DNA of 64,000 nt from Minicystis rosea (lineage in GTDB: Bacteria; Myxococcota_A; Polyangia; Polyangiales; Polyangiaceae), in NCBI GenBank assembly GCA_001931535.1, contig CP016211.1, positions 7,115,703 through 7,179,702 of the forward strand, in the 5' to 3' direction. Both the position numbers and the translations under genes were made by a program. Of this stretch, positions 52,715-61,960 are shown one piece after another. How positions within the stretch are numbered: position 1 is the stretch's first letter; each line of letters opens with the position of its first letter. Under the pieces are notes generated by a model, which was not told the origin of the DNA, did not search any database, and worked only from the letters and a program-made list of their open reading frames with translations.

Positions 52715-53506
52715 TCAACGCCGTGGAACGCCGTGGAAGTAATATCCCTTGCCGCCGACGGGAAATCGGTAGGTCCCGTAGGTCCAGGTGAAGCCTCCGC
52801 CGAGGGGCTCGACCATCGCTTCGAGGTCGGCGCGGCTGTAGACGCGCATGGCGCTGACCAGCCCATCCCAGAGCGACACCCCGAGCACGATCGGCGTCGC
52901 ATACGTGAGAAACGCCTTCGCCAGCCGATTCCGCGGCGAGAGGAGGGGCGTGACCGCGAGCGACACGCTCCCCGCCGGCCACATCGAGACGTACCCGAGC
53001 GGGTTCCGCTCGAAGCCTTCGGCGATGAAGATCGGCGAGCCGCTCGCCACCGCGTCCGCGAAGATGCCGCGCGCGATCTCGGGCGGGAGATGATGAAGCG
53101 CGTTGACGATGACGCGCGCCCTCCCCTCTGCGATGGCCTTCGGGATGCGCGTGGCATCGACCGGCTCGGAGACGAAATCGAGGACGCCGGGAAACGCGGC
53201 GCAGACGTCTCTCCAAGCGGAGATTTGTGGGTTGAGATCGGTGAGGAGGAACCGCGGCGGCGTGCGCCCCGCGCGGAGGATCTCGCCGACCAGGATGCGC
53301 GCCGGCCCGCCGGCACCGGAGGCGAGATCGAGGATCTCCGCCGTCCCCGCGGCCGCCACGAAATCCTCGAAGGGCCCGACGAGCCCGCGCAGCACGCCGC
53401 CCCAATCGAGCGCACGGCTCAACGCCTCGATGATGATGTCGCGCAAAACGGGCGGCGCCCAGGGCGCATCGTTGAACTCGAAGAGCTGAAGGCGGGGGAG
53501 ATCCAC
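52715..53506 (-). CDS. Class I SAM-dependent methyltransferase
   Basis: 263 residues from the ATG at 53506 (MDLPRLQLFEFNDAPWAPPV). SAM-binding motif I is EILDLASGAGGPARILV, an acidic end of strand 2 appears in RFLLTDLNPQISAW, and motif post-I has VNALHHLPPE. A FIAEGFERNPLGY strand closes the core. The extra N-terminal helix and the substrate region give no specific target. Cytoplasmic. It is on the same strand as the metallophosphoesterase but 183 bp away, so functional linkage to the nuclease cluster is not shown. Confidence 0.8.
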   Translation of the reverse strand: MDLPRLQLFEFNDAPWAPPVLRDIIIEALSRALDWGGVLRGLVGPFEDFVAAAGTAEILDLASGAGGPARILVGEILRAGRTPPRFLLTDLNPQISAWRDVCAAFPGVLDFVSEPVDATRIPKAIAEGRARVIVNALHHLPPEIARGIFADAVASGSPIFIAEGFERNPLGYVSMWPAGSVSLAVTPLLSPRNRLAKAFLTYATPIVLGVSLWDGLVSAMRVYSRADLEAMVEPLGGGFTWTYGTYRFPVGGKGYYFHGVPRR

Positions 53507-53689
53507 GCGGGGAGCTTAGAGCCTCTTCCGATGAACCTCCACGTCACGCGCCAACGGTTGGCAACGGTCTCACGCCGCTTGCTGGGGTCCGCTCGCTTGC
53601 GCTCGCGGCGGCTGGCGACGACGGTGCTCGAGAGGCGGAGGGAGGTCGCAGACCTCCACGAAGACGCCTCGAGCGGACGTCGCTCGGGG

Positions 53690-55165
53690 TCAGGGGATGG
53701 GATGATGATCGATGTTGGTGAGCCGTCCGCTCGGGGCGCGCCGGATCGACGCCGTGCACCGCACCTGTGACATCCAATCCACATAACGGAGCGCGATGTC
53801 GCCGTTGGGCTCCAACCCGAGGACACAATACCCGTTGTTGCCGCGATCCTCGCGAAGGTGGATGTCCGCCGGGAACCGGGTGCGCTCCTCGAGGAAAAGC
53901 ACCGTGGCCGGCGAGCTCTCGCTCGCTTCGACCTTGTCGTAAGGAAAGCCCCCGTGGCCGATGCAACTGCCGATGAACGGCAGATCGTCTGCGCGGTCGA
54001 ACAGGGCACAGTAATGGGTGTTGCCCCAGAACCAGAGGTCGACGCCGTCGGCGTAGGCGCGCAGGTCTTCGGTGAAGAGCCTGGTCAAATCCGGGGAATC
54101 GTGCTGGTACGGCTGATCCCCGGTGAGCAGGATGTTGGTGAGCCGGTGGCGACGGCCATGTTTGAGCTGCTCGTCGAGCCACGCGAGCATGGTTGGGTCG
54201 CTGCAGCGACCCTCGCCGAAGTAGTCGGTGTCGAGCGCGACGATCTGCGTCTTCGAGCCTCGAAGGCAGAAGTAGCTTCCCTCCTGCTCCTGGAGCTCGG
54301 GCGCCATTTGCCTGCGCCGATCGATGGCGGCGAAATAGGGCCCGCCCCGCGAGTACATCTCGTGATTGCCATTCATCGCGAAGAGCCGAGTCTTGCCGAG
54401 GAGCGCGTCGGTCTCCTCGTTGAAGCTCGTCGCAAACTCCTCTTCGCGTCCGGCATAATAGACGTCGCCGAGGTGAATGGCATACGGGAACGATTTTTCC
54501 ACGAGCTGCTTGGCGATGTAACGGGAGGTGTAGAGCCCCGTCCCGAAGTCGGAGAAGAGCGCGATTTCGAAGCGGCCTCCGCCCTGCCCCTCACGCAGCG
54601 GGTAGACGAAGCCCGAGCGGAACTTCGGATCGTCGTGGAAGCGGAAGTGCTTCCGCGAGCCTGGGACCACCTGAAACTCCAGGTAGCGGACGCCGGTGTG
54701 GATGATCCATCCACCCAGATCCGCGATCGGCTCGAACTTCGTGTCTCCGGGGTTGATGCAGATGTGCTCGAGATCGATCCCCGGAAAGGTGAATCCGGGC
54801 GGCAGCCGCTCGGAGGAGAGCCCGAGTATCCGCTTCGCGTCGATGAGCCGGAGCGCCTCGCGCGGCGCCTCCAGCATCGCTCGCGCTTCACGGATGCCGT
54901 GGCGCAACGTCTGCTCGGTCAGCTTCGGATCGATGCCCCGCCGCGCACGCTGGAGCGTCGGCTCACGTGCTTCGTCGAGCGCTCGTTCGAGGGCCTTCGC
55001 GCCCGCGAGATCGAGCGCCATGAGGTCGTCGTGCATTTCACCCGGAGGAAGGAATGCCGCCGGGCCGCCGCTCGGACCGAGCGGCGGAATGCTGCGCGAA
55101 GGGACGCCGAGAGCGCGGTACAGCTCGATGCGGTCGAGGTCCTTGCTGCTCTCTTTCGTTGCCAC
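53690..55165 (-). CDS. Metallophosphoesterase
   Basis: 491 residues from the GTG at 55165, which has AAGGAGG six bases upstream. Residues ~1-165 are a helical N-domain with basic residues (LDRIELYRALGVPS, KALERALDEAREPTLQRARR). The phosphoesterase core shows ALFSDFGTG, HLGDVYYAG (~230), AMNGNHEMYSRGGPYF (~265), a GDQPYQHDSP loop and WGNTHYCALF (~380). The usual D-x-H and G-H-x-H motifs appear as D-F-G and G-N-T-H, the form seen in purple-acid-phosphatase-like members. No signal peptide. It is divergent, over 305 bp, from the protease/nuclease pair and may share its regulation. Confidence 0.8.
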   Translation of the reverse strand: MATKESSKDLDRIELYRALGVPSRSIPPLGPSGGPAAFLPPGEMHDDLMALDLAGAKALERALDEAREPTLQRARRGIDPKLTEQTLRHGIREARAMLEAPREALRLIDAKRILGLSSERLPPGFTFPGIDLEHICINPGDTKFEPIADLGGWIIHTGVRYLEFQVVPGSRKHFRFHDDPKFRSGFVYPLREGQGGGRFEIALFSDFGTGLYTSRYIAKQLVEKSFPYAIHLGDVYYAGREEEFATSFNEETDALLGKTRLFAMNGNHEMYSRGGPYFAAIDRRRQMAPELQEQEGSYFCLRGSKTQIVALDTDYFGEGRCSDPTMLAWLDEQLKHGRRHRLTNILLTGDQPYQHDSPDLTRLFTEDLRAYADGVDLWFWGNTHYCALFDRADDLPFIGSCIGHGGFPYDKVEASESSPATVLFLEERTRFPADIHLREDRGNNGYCVLGLEPNGDIALRYVDWMSQVRCTASIRRAPSGRLTNIDHHPIP

Positions 55166-55470
55166 GATACCCCTCCTTCGTCGTTCGCCACGAACAGCTC
55201 GGTGCGCCGCTCGCGTCCGATTCCGCTCTTCGGGCAGAGCCATCATCGGACGCCACGCTCGGTCGCGCGCGCAGCGCGGGTCCATGGGCGCGGCATGATA
55301 CGGTGGCAAGGGCTCGGCGCGATCGAACGCGACTCGGCGCGACGGCCATCGTGGCTGTGGCCCGCTGTTTGGAAACCGTCCTCCGACGAACGCGCTCGTG
55401 GAAGATCGGAATCGAAGTCCGGGGCCTTCCTCACTGCTTCCGAGACGTGAAGGCCCCATGCGTGGGCGCC

Positions 55471-57615
55471 ATGACGATGCAAGAGCGGTTGGAAGTGCAG
55501 GCGAACGCGGCGGCCGAACGAGCCCGCTCGCAACGAGTCGGACCAGTGTCGCCCGCCGAGTGCGCGGAGGTGAAGCGGGCCCTGGTGCGTGAAGGCGTCA
55601 AGGAGACCGCCGCGAGCAAGCTCGCCGAGACGTGGCATGCGACGTTGAGGAGCGAAAAGCTCGCAGCGCTGACACCTCGAGAGCGGTCCGCGCTGGAGCG
55701 GATCATCGGGACTGACGATCTCCTCGGAATCGAGTTCCTCGACATCATGTCGGAGTGCTCCAAAGCCGTCGGACGCATCGTCATCAAGGGCGCGCAGGAG
55801 CAAGCGCTCGGAACGGGCTTCCTCGTGGGGCGCGGGCTCCTGATGACGAACCACCACGTCTTCTCCGCGCCGAGCGATGCCCTCGAGTGCCGCGTCCAGT
55901 TCGATTATCAGCGCAACCGCAACGGTACGGGTCGCGCGGGCGTCTATTTCGATCTGGAGCCCGAGCGCTTCTTCGTGGCCGATGAGAAGCTCGACTACGC
56001 GCTCGTCGCCGTCGCGAAGCGCTCCACGAAGAACGACCATGGCCTCGAAGAATTCGGCGTGATCCCCGTTCAGGGCGACGACGCCTTGGTGCGCCTGCAG
56101 GCGGTCGTGCTCATCCAGCACCCGCGCGGCGAATACAAGAAGATCGCGCTCCGCGAGAATCAAGTCGTCGAAATCGTGAACGCGGATACACGCTACATTC
56201 GCTACGTCGCCGACACGCATCGCGGCTCCTCGGGGGCGCCGGTCTTGAACTTGAAAGGAGAGCTCGTCGCGCTCCATCACACGGGCGTTCCGCAAACGGA
56301 CGCGCAGGGCCGGTGGCTCACGAAAAAGGGGCAGGTGTTCAACGAGGCGACGATGGATGACGACGACGTGAATTGGATCAACAACGAGGGTGTGAAGGTC
56401 ATTGCCATCGTGAAGGCGCTGAAAGAAGCCAATGGCGCGATCTCCGGGACCGAGAAGGATGCGCTCTTGTCGTCCCTGCTGTCCGATCGAGGGTCGATGA
56501 CGATCTCATCCGTCTCGACGAAGCACTCCGTGTCGGGCGACCCCGGAGTCGGTCCGAGGCATCGGACCGTGAGACCGCTGCCCGCGACCGAGACCAAGAC
56601 GAAGAGCGCCGACGACGTGTCGTCGGCGAGCGACGGCGCGTCGACGACCGTACACGTCGACGTACCCATCGAAATCCAGGTCCACATCGGACATGACGCG
56701 GCGCCCGCCGTCGCGCCGCGGCCCCGCCGCGACGAGGTCGAGGGGGCCGTCGAACGGCTGCGGCGAAACCGTGATCGCATCGCGAGCGCCCCCAAGACCT
56801 ACTACGACGCCGGCGCGGACAAGCGCGCGCTGGAGAGCTACTACGCGGGGATCGAGCCCAAAGCTCGCCCCGAAGCGCTGTACGACGCGCTCGCCGCGCT
56901 CGTGGAGAGCACGCATGACAACCGCGCGAGCTACAACCCTTCACACGAGCTCTATCCATGGGTCGACCTTCGCGCGGACGGGAAATTGATGAGCATCTAC
57001 TCGGCGCAGTCGCTCGACGCCGAGGCGGCCATCCGCAGCGATGCCGTCACGATGCGGCGCATGGAGGAAGCGCTGACGTCGCTCCGAGCCAAAGGGGGTT
57101 CGGCCGAGGCGCTCGCCGCCGAGGCGCTCGCGCTGGAGGCCCAGTTCCAGATGAACTGCGAGCACGTCGTCCCGCAGAGCTGGTTTCGGAAGCAGGAGCC
57201 GATGCGCGGCGACCTTCACCATCTCTTCACATGCGAAGCACGCTGCAACGGCTACCGCTCGAACTACCCGTTCGGTGACGAGGAGCTCACGGCTGCGGAA
57301 CGTCAGCCACCGTCCGACTGCGGCGTGCTGCGTGGGAATCGCTTCTATCCGCAGGTCGGAAGAGGCACCGTGGCGCGCGCCATTCTGTATTTTCTCGTGC
57401 GCTATCCGGGGGAGATCAACCGAACGGGGAGCAGGCACGAGTACAACGACCGCGACATCGACGTCTTCCTCAAGTGGAACGAGCAATATCCCCCCGAGCT
57501 CTACGAGCGCCACCGCAACGCGGCCATCGAACAACGGCAGGGCAATCGGAATCCATTCATCGACCATCCGGAATGGGCACGCAAGGTCGCCGTTCGAAAG
57601 GGGCTGGGAGCATGA
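55471..57615 (+). CDS. Trypsin-like serine protease fused to endonuclease I domain
   Basis: 714 residues from the ATG at 55471. Residues 1-~95 are a helical N-domain. The protease (~100-330) has a full triad: H129 in LMTNHHVF, D175 in KLDYALVAV and S254 in THRGSSGAPVLN, in V8/Glu-endopeptidase-like order. A Ser/Thr/Lys linker holds the motif VHVDVPIEIQVHIG (~394-407). Residues ~440-714 match endonuclease I (EndA family): MNCEHVVPQSWF with H565, RGDLHHLFTCEARCNGYRS and NYPFGDEEL. No signal peptide, whereas E. coli EndA is periplasmic, so a cytoplasmic, protease-controlled nuclease is plausible. It overlaps the next nuclease gene (ATGA). Confidence 0.85.
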   Translation: MTMQERLEVQANAAAERARSQRVGPVSPAECAEVKRALVREGVKETAASKLAETWHATLRSEKLAALTPRERSALERIIGTDDLLGIEFLDIMSECSKAVGRIVIKGAQEQALGTGFLVGRGLLMTNHHVFSAPSDALECRVQFDYQRNRNGTGRAGVYFDLEPERFFVADEKLDYALVAVAKRSTKNDHGLEEFGVIPVQGDDALVRLQAVVLIQHPRGEYKKIALRENQVVEIVNADTRYIRYVADTHRGSSGAPVLNLKGELVALHHTGVPQTDAQGRWLTKKGQVFNEATMDDDDVNWINNEGVKVIAIVKALKEANGAISGTEKDALLSSLLSDRGSMTISSVSTKHSVSGDPGVGPRHRTVRPLPATETKTKSADDVSSASDGASTTVHVDVPIEIQVHIGHDAAPAVAPRPRRDEVEGAVERLRRNRDRIASAPKTYYDAGADKRALESYYAGIEPKARPEALYDALAALVESTHDNRASYNPSHELYPWVDLRADGKLMSIYSAQSLDAEAAIRSDAVTMRRMEEALTSLRAKGGSAEALAAEALALEAQFQMNCEHVVPQSWFRKQEPMRGDLHHLFTCEARCNGYRSNYPFGDEELTAAERQPPSDCGVLRGNRFYPQVGRGTVARAILYFLVRYPGEINRTGSRHEYNDRDIDVFLKWNEQYPPELYERHRNAAIEQRQGNRNPFIDHPEWARKVAVRKGLGA

Positions 57616-58658
57616 GCACGGATATCGTCCAATCCACCACGTTGGTCCTTCCACTCGAGATCACCATCCACGTGGGAGCGCCGGGCGCGCAACCCGCTGT
57701 TTCGGCGCCCCCGAAGGTCTCCGTCTCCGAGAGAGAGAGCCTGAAAGCGTTCGAAGCCGGCGCAGCCACGGAGGTGGACCGGAACTACCGTAACCGCAAA
57801 GGATATGATCCAACGTTCATCGATGGCTTCACCGTTCCACTCCCTACGCTTTCGGCAAAGGGAATGAGGAGGGTCGCGCATCGGACGGACATCGATGCGA
57901 GCGAGGACGACCACCTGCTCCGTTATCATCACTACACCGTGGTGATGAACCGGCTCCGCCGACTCTGCTTCTTCTCGGCCGGAAACACCACGCGCGACCC
58001 GGATCTCGTTGGGACGAAGACCCGTGAAGAGCTCAACAATGGATCGAGAGACACGTGGCTGTTGGATGAACGCATCCCTGACGACTGGCAGGTCGGGCAC
58101 AAAGAATTCTACCTTCCAAGCATCTTCGATCGGGGGCACATCTTCCGGCGCGAGGATGGTTACTGGGGCCGAACGGAGGAGGAGGCCGAAGCGGGCAACT
58201 TCGATACGTTCCACTACACGAACTGCACGCCTCAGCATCCGAGGTTCAATCAATCGAGACGCGGCGGAGAATGGGGCGAGCTGGAGAACCACATTGCCGA
58301 CGAGGTGGGCGCGGAGCGCTACACGATCTTCGCCGGCCCCATTTTCAGGAGTGATGACCCGGTGATCGAGGGAGTCCAAGTTCCGCGACGCTTCTGGAAG
58401 GTCGTGGTCGCGACGAACGGAGACGATCTCGGCGCTTGGGCCTTCGTGCTGGACCAGAGTCGCTTCCCCTTTGAAGCACCGGAAGAGGCCTTCGATGCTG
58501 GCGACTTCGTGAACCGGCAAACGACCGTGCACGCGATCGAGGAAGCCACCGACGTCCGGTTCCCCGACGTGGTGCGAAGGGCGGACGTGCTCGCGGGCAG
58601 GCCCGCGAACGAGAGCATCGTCCTCGAGTCCCTCGCTTCGATCCGCGGGTTGGGGTGA
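57612..58658 (+). CDS. DNA/RNA non-specific endonuclease (NucA/EndoG family)
   Basis: 348 residues from the ATG at 57612, overlapping the previous stop. Residues ~8-25 hold STTLVLPLEITIHVG, the same hydrophobic motif as in the upstream fusion protein. The nuclease core follows: FDRGHIFRREDGYWG with catalytic H176 in DRGH, FHYTNCTPQHPRFNQ, WGELENHIADEV (Asn/Glu metal region) and FAGPIFRSDDPVIEG. The family cuts DNA and RNA with Mg2+. It lacks a signal peptide and has no recognisable inhibitor nearby. An intracellular effector role is likely if activity is restrained, for example through the shared motif or the upstream protease. Confidence 0.85.
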   Translation: MSTDIVQSTTLVLPLEITIHVGAPGAQPAVSAPPKVSVSERESLKAFEAGAATEVDRNYRNRKGYDPTFIDGFTVPLPTLSAKGMRRVAHRTDIDASEDDHLLRYHHYTVVMNRLRRLCFFSAGNTTRDPDLVGTKTREELNNGSRDTWLLDERIPDDWQVGHKEFYLPSIFDRGHIFRREDGYWGRTEEEAEAGNFDTFHYTNCTPQHPRFNQSRRGGEWGELENHIADEVGAERYTIFAGPIFRSDDPVIEGVQVPRRFWKVVVATNGDDLGAWAFVLDQSRFPFEAPEEAFDAGDFVNRQTTVHAIEEATDVRFPDVVRRADVLAGRPANESIVLESLASIRGLG

Positions 58659-58717
58659 GGACGAGAACGGCCGGCCGCTCTTTGCCGCGGCCGTCGCGAC
58701 CCTGTACCCCTCCCGTC

Positions 58718-58740
58718 CGCGCCGGGATAAAACCGGCGCG
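58718..58740. promoter_or_regulatory. Stem-loop overlapping the proposed start of the fusion gene
   Basis: CGCGCCGG, loop GATAAAA, CCGGCGCG; perfect 8-bp arms, the last base being the G of the GTG at 58740. It could occlude initiation or terminate the nuclease operon (60 bp after its stop). No T-run. Confidence 0.45.
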
Positions 58741-61730
58741 TGACCGCTCCTCCCCGATCGCCGCGCCGCTCACGTCTCCAATCGCGCCTCGGGCGCGTGG
58801 AGCAGGCCGCCGCCAATGCCCTCGAAGTGATGCGCCTCGGCCGGCTCACGGCGCGGCGCGATACGCCGTACGAGATCGTGCATCAGGGGCACCACTATCG
58901 CCTCCGCCGTTATGGCGAGGCGCGGACGCCTGGGCGGCCGGTGATCCTGCTCGTGCCGCCGCTCATGGTGACGGCGGAGGTGTACGACGTCGCGCCCGAT
59001 CTGAGCGCGGTGACGACGCTCGTGGCAGCGGGCATCGATACGTGGGTCGTCGACTTCGGCGCGCCCGAGCACGAGGAAGGCGGCATGAGCCGCACGCTCG
59101 ACGATCACGTGCACGCCGTCGTCGAGGGCGTGGCCCGCGTGCGCGCCATGACGGGGCGCGATCTGCACCTCGCGGGGTACTCGCAGGGTGGGATGTTCAC
59201 GTATCAAGTGGCCGCGTACCTCGGGGGCGAGGGCATCGCCTCGGTCATCACGTTCGGCAGCCCGGTCGACATTCACAAGAGCCTGCCCAACGTCGGCGCC
59301 GAGGTCACCGCGCGGATGCTCCAGGCCGTGCGCCCGCTCGTCGAGCCGACGCTCACCCGCATCGAAGGGCTGCCGGGCGTGATCACGTCGCTCGGGTTCA
59401 AGGTGCTGAGCGCGCGCAAGGAGGCGGCGCAGCTCGTCGATTTCGTGCGCAAGCTCCACGATCGGCAGGCGCTGGAGAAGCGCGAGGCGCGGCGGCGCTT
59501 CCTCGGCGGCGAGGGGTTCGTGGCCTGGCCGGGGCCGGCGTTCCGCAAGTTCGTCGACGAGTTCGTGGTCCACAACCGCATGCTCTCGGGCGGCTTCGTC
59601 ATCGAAGGGCGCACCGTCACACTCGCGGAGATGCGCTGCCCGGTGCTCAGCTTCGTCGGCCTGCGTGACGAGATCGCACGCCCTCGCGCGGTGCGGGCCA
59701 TCTCGCGCGCGGCGCCGCACGCCGAGGTGTTCGAGGTCGATCTCGTCGCCGGCCATTTCGGGCTCGTCGTGGGCACGACGGCCAATCGCTTCACCTGGCC
59801 CACCGTGATCGAGTGGATGCGCTGGCGCGAAGGACAGGGACCGCGCCCCGTGCTCCTGCCCGAGTCCCGCCCCACGCCGGCGACGCCCGTGACCAACGAG
59901 GCGGCGGACGAGGAGGTGGAGAACGAGGCCATCGTCGACGCGCTCGACGTCGAGCTCTTCTACGACGTGATGGCCGAAGCGTTCCGCGGCGCTTGGAACA
60001 AGCTGGGCGAGGCCTTCGTCGACGCGGGCGACACCGCGGACGCGCTTCGTTTCCAGCTCCCGCGGCTCCTCCGCCTCCGGCAGATGCAAGCCGATACGCC
60101 GGTGAGCTTCGGGCGCGAGCTCGCGGAGCAGGCGCGCGCCATTCCGGATCGGACCTTCTTCCTGTGGAAAGGGCGCGCCTTCAGCTACGCCGAGGCCGAG
60201 CGCCGCGTCGATGCGGTGGTGCGCGGGCTCCATGCGTGCGGCGTGCGCGCCGGCGATCGCGTGGGCGTGCTCATGGAAGGGCGTCCGAGCTACCTCACGA
60301 TGACCACCGCGCTGAACCGGCTCGGCGCCGTCGCGGTGCTGGTGAGCCCGGGCCTCGACGCCGAAGGGCTCGCGCGCGCGCTGGCCCTCGAGCCGCTGCG
60401 CTTCGTGGCCGCCGATCCCGAGAACGCCGCGCGCGCCCGCGCCGCGTTCGCACGCGACGTGCTGGTGCTCGGCGGCGGGCCGGGCGGTGGCTCGCCGCGC
60501 GCGCTCGCGCCCGACGTGATCGACATGGAAGCCATCGATCCCTGGGCCGTCACGCTGCCCGAGGGCTTCCTGCCGAACCCGGGGCACGCGGGCGATCTCG
60601 CGATGGTGATCATCTCGCAGGCCGAGAGCGGGCACCTGCGCGCGGCGCGCATCACGAACCGGCGCTGGGCCTTGTCGGCGCTGGGCGCGGCCGCGGCGTG
60701 CACGATCAAGCCGTCGGACACCGTGTACTCGTGCCTCCCGCTCCATCACCCCGCGGGCCTGCTCGTCTCCGTGAGCGCGGCGCTCGTCGGCGGCGCGCGC
60801 TTGGCGCTGGCCACGCGCTTCGCGCCGGAGGTCTTCTGGAGCGAGGTGCGATCGTACGGCGCGACCATCGCCTTCTACGCGGGCGAGATGATCCGCGAGC
60901 TGATGAACGCGCCCCACTCGGCCGAAGAGCGACGGAGCCCGCTGCGCCTCTTCGCCGGCAGCGGCATGCGCGCGGACGTGTGGCGCCGGCTCACCGAGCG
61001 CACGGGTGTGGGCGTGCTCGAGTTCTACGCCTCGACCGAAGGCACCCTCGTGCTCGCCAACGCGGCCGGCGAGAAGATCGGCTCCCTCGGGCGGCCGCTG
61101 CCCGGCAGCACCGAGGCGGCCATCGCAGCGTACGACGGCGCCTCCGGCAGCATCGCGCGCGATGCGCTCGGCCGCGGCCGGCGCGTCGGCAACGACGAGC
61201 CCGGCCTCCTGCTCGCGCGGGTGGATGCGATCGGATCGGTCGGCAACGACCGCGTGCAGCGCGATGTCTTCGAGCTCGGCGACGCGTGGCTCCCGAGCGG
61301 TGACCTCGTGCGCCGCGACGAGAGCGGCGACTTCTGGTTCGTCGATCGCCTCGCCGACGTCATTCGCACCGACTTCGGCCCGGTACCGAGCCGCCCGATC
61401 GAGGATGCGCTCTACGAGCTCCCCGAGGTCGCCCTCGCCGCCGTGTACGGCATCCCCATCCCCGGTGAAGCAGGTGAAGTCCCGACCGCCGCGGTCGTGC
61501 TCCAGAGCGGCGCGCACCTCGACGGCGCGGCCCTCTTCCGCGCGCTCGAAACGCTCCCTCCCGAGGCCAGGCCGCGCTACGTCCGCATCGTCGATGCCAT
61601 CCCGATGACGGAGGGCTACCGCCTGCTCAAAGCGGGGCTTCGTGCCGCAGGTCTCCCCGCAGACGGCCGCGCGCTCGTTCGTGACGTAGCGCACGCCGCC
61701 TACGTGGAGAGCGGCACCGCACGTTCCTGA
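58740..61730 (+). CDS. PHA-synthase-like alpha/beta hydrolase fused to acyl-CoA synthetase
   Basis: 996 residues from the GTG at 58740, which falls on a stem-loop; the next in-frame Met is at 58830. Residues ~45-370 are a PhaC-like hydrolase with nucleophile S148 in LAGYSQGGMFTY (PHA synthases have Cys here) and a late His in DLVAGHFGLVVG. An acidic linker (~390-420) leads to an AMP-binding domain (~440-990) with ASTEGTLVL, SGDLVRRDESGDFWFVDR and late K in GYRLLKAGL. The ATP P-loop is degenerate (SQAESGHLRAARI), as I recall for similar fused mycobacterial proteins (unverified). It may handle fatty-acyl esters and their CoA activation. Confidence 0.75.
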   Translation: MTAPPRSPRRSRLQSRLGRVEQAAANALEVMRLGRLTARRDTPYEIVHQGHHYRLRRYGEARTPGRPVILLVPPLMVTAEVYDVAPDLSAVTTLVAAGIDTWVVDFGAPEHEEGGMSRTLDDHVHAVVEGVARVRAMTGRDLHLAGYSQGGMFTYQVAAYLGGEGIASVITFGSPVDIHKSLPNVGAEVTARMLQAVRPLVEPTLTRIEGLPGVITSLGFKVLSARKEAAQLVDFVRKLHDRQALEKREARRRFLGGEGFVAWPGPAFRKFVDEFVVHNRMLSGGFVIEGRTVTLAEMRCPVLSFVGLRDEIARPRAVRAISRAAPHAEVFEVDLVAGHFGLVVGTTANRFTWPTVIEWMRWREGQGPRPVLLPESRPTPATPVTNEAADEEVENEAIVDALDVELFYDVMAEAFRGAWNKLGEAFVDAGDTADALRFQLPRLLRLRQMQADTPVSFGRELAEQARAIPDRTFFLWKGRAFSYAEAERRVDAVVRGLHACGVRAGDRVGVLMEGRPSYLTMTTALNRLGAVAVLVSPGLDAEGLARALALEPLRFVAADPENAARARAAFARDVLVLGGGPGGGSPRALAPDVIDMEAIDPWAVTLPEGFLPNPGHAGDLAMVIISQAESGHLRAARITNRRWALSALGAAAACTIKPSDTVYSCLPLHHPAGLLVSVSAALVGGARLALATRFAPEVFWSEVRSYGATIAFYAGEMIRELMNAPHSAEERRSPLRLFAGSGMRADVWRRLTERTGVGVLEFYASTEGTLVLANAAGEKIGSLGRPLPGSTEAAIAAYDGASGSIARDALGRGRRVGNDEPGLLLARVDAIGSVGNDRVQRDVFELGDAWLPSGDLVRRDESGDFWFVDRLADVIRTDFGPVPSRPIEDALYELPEVALAAVYGIPIPGEAGEVPTAAVVLQSGAHLDGAALFRALETLPPEARPRYVRIVDAIPMTEGYRLLKAGLRAAGLPADGRALVRDVAHAAYVESGTARS

Positions 61731-61960
61731 AACCTTCTCACGACATCCGTCGCGCCCGGCGATCCGCGCTGGATCCCGCGAAGCAAAGGCCGCGGCACGC
61801 GCTTGCGTCCTCGTCGCCGGTGCGGTCTCCTGCCCGGTGCACTGTGCGGCGGAATCGTGCCAGAGGGGCATTTGCCCTCGACGACAATGGCACTGCCGCC
61901 TAGCTTCGTTGCATCGATCGACGGCGCCGGCCGTCCTGTATTGCCGAGGGTGATACCAAC

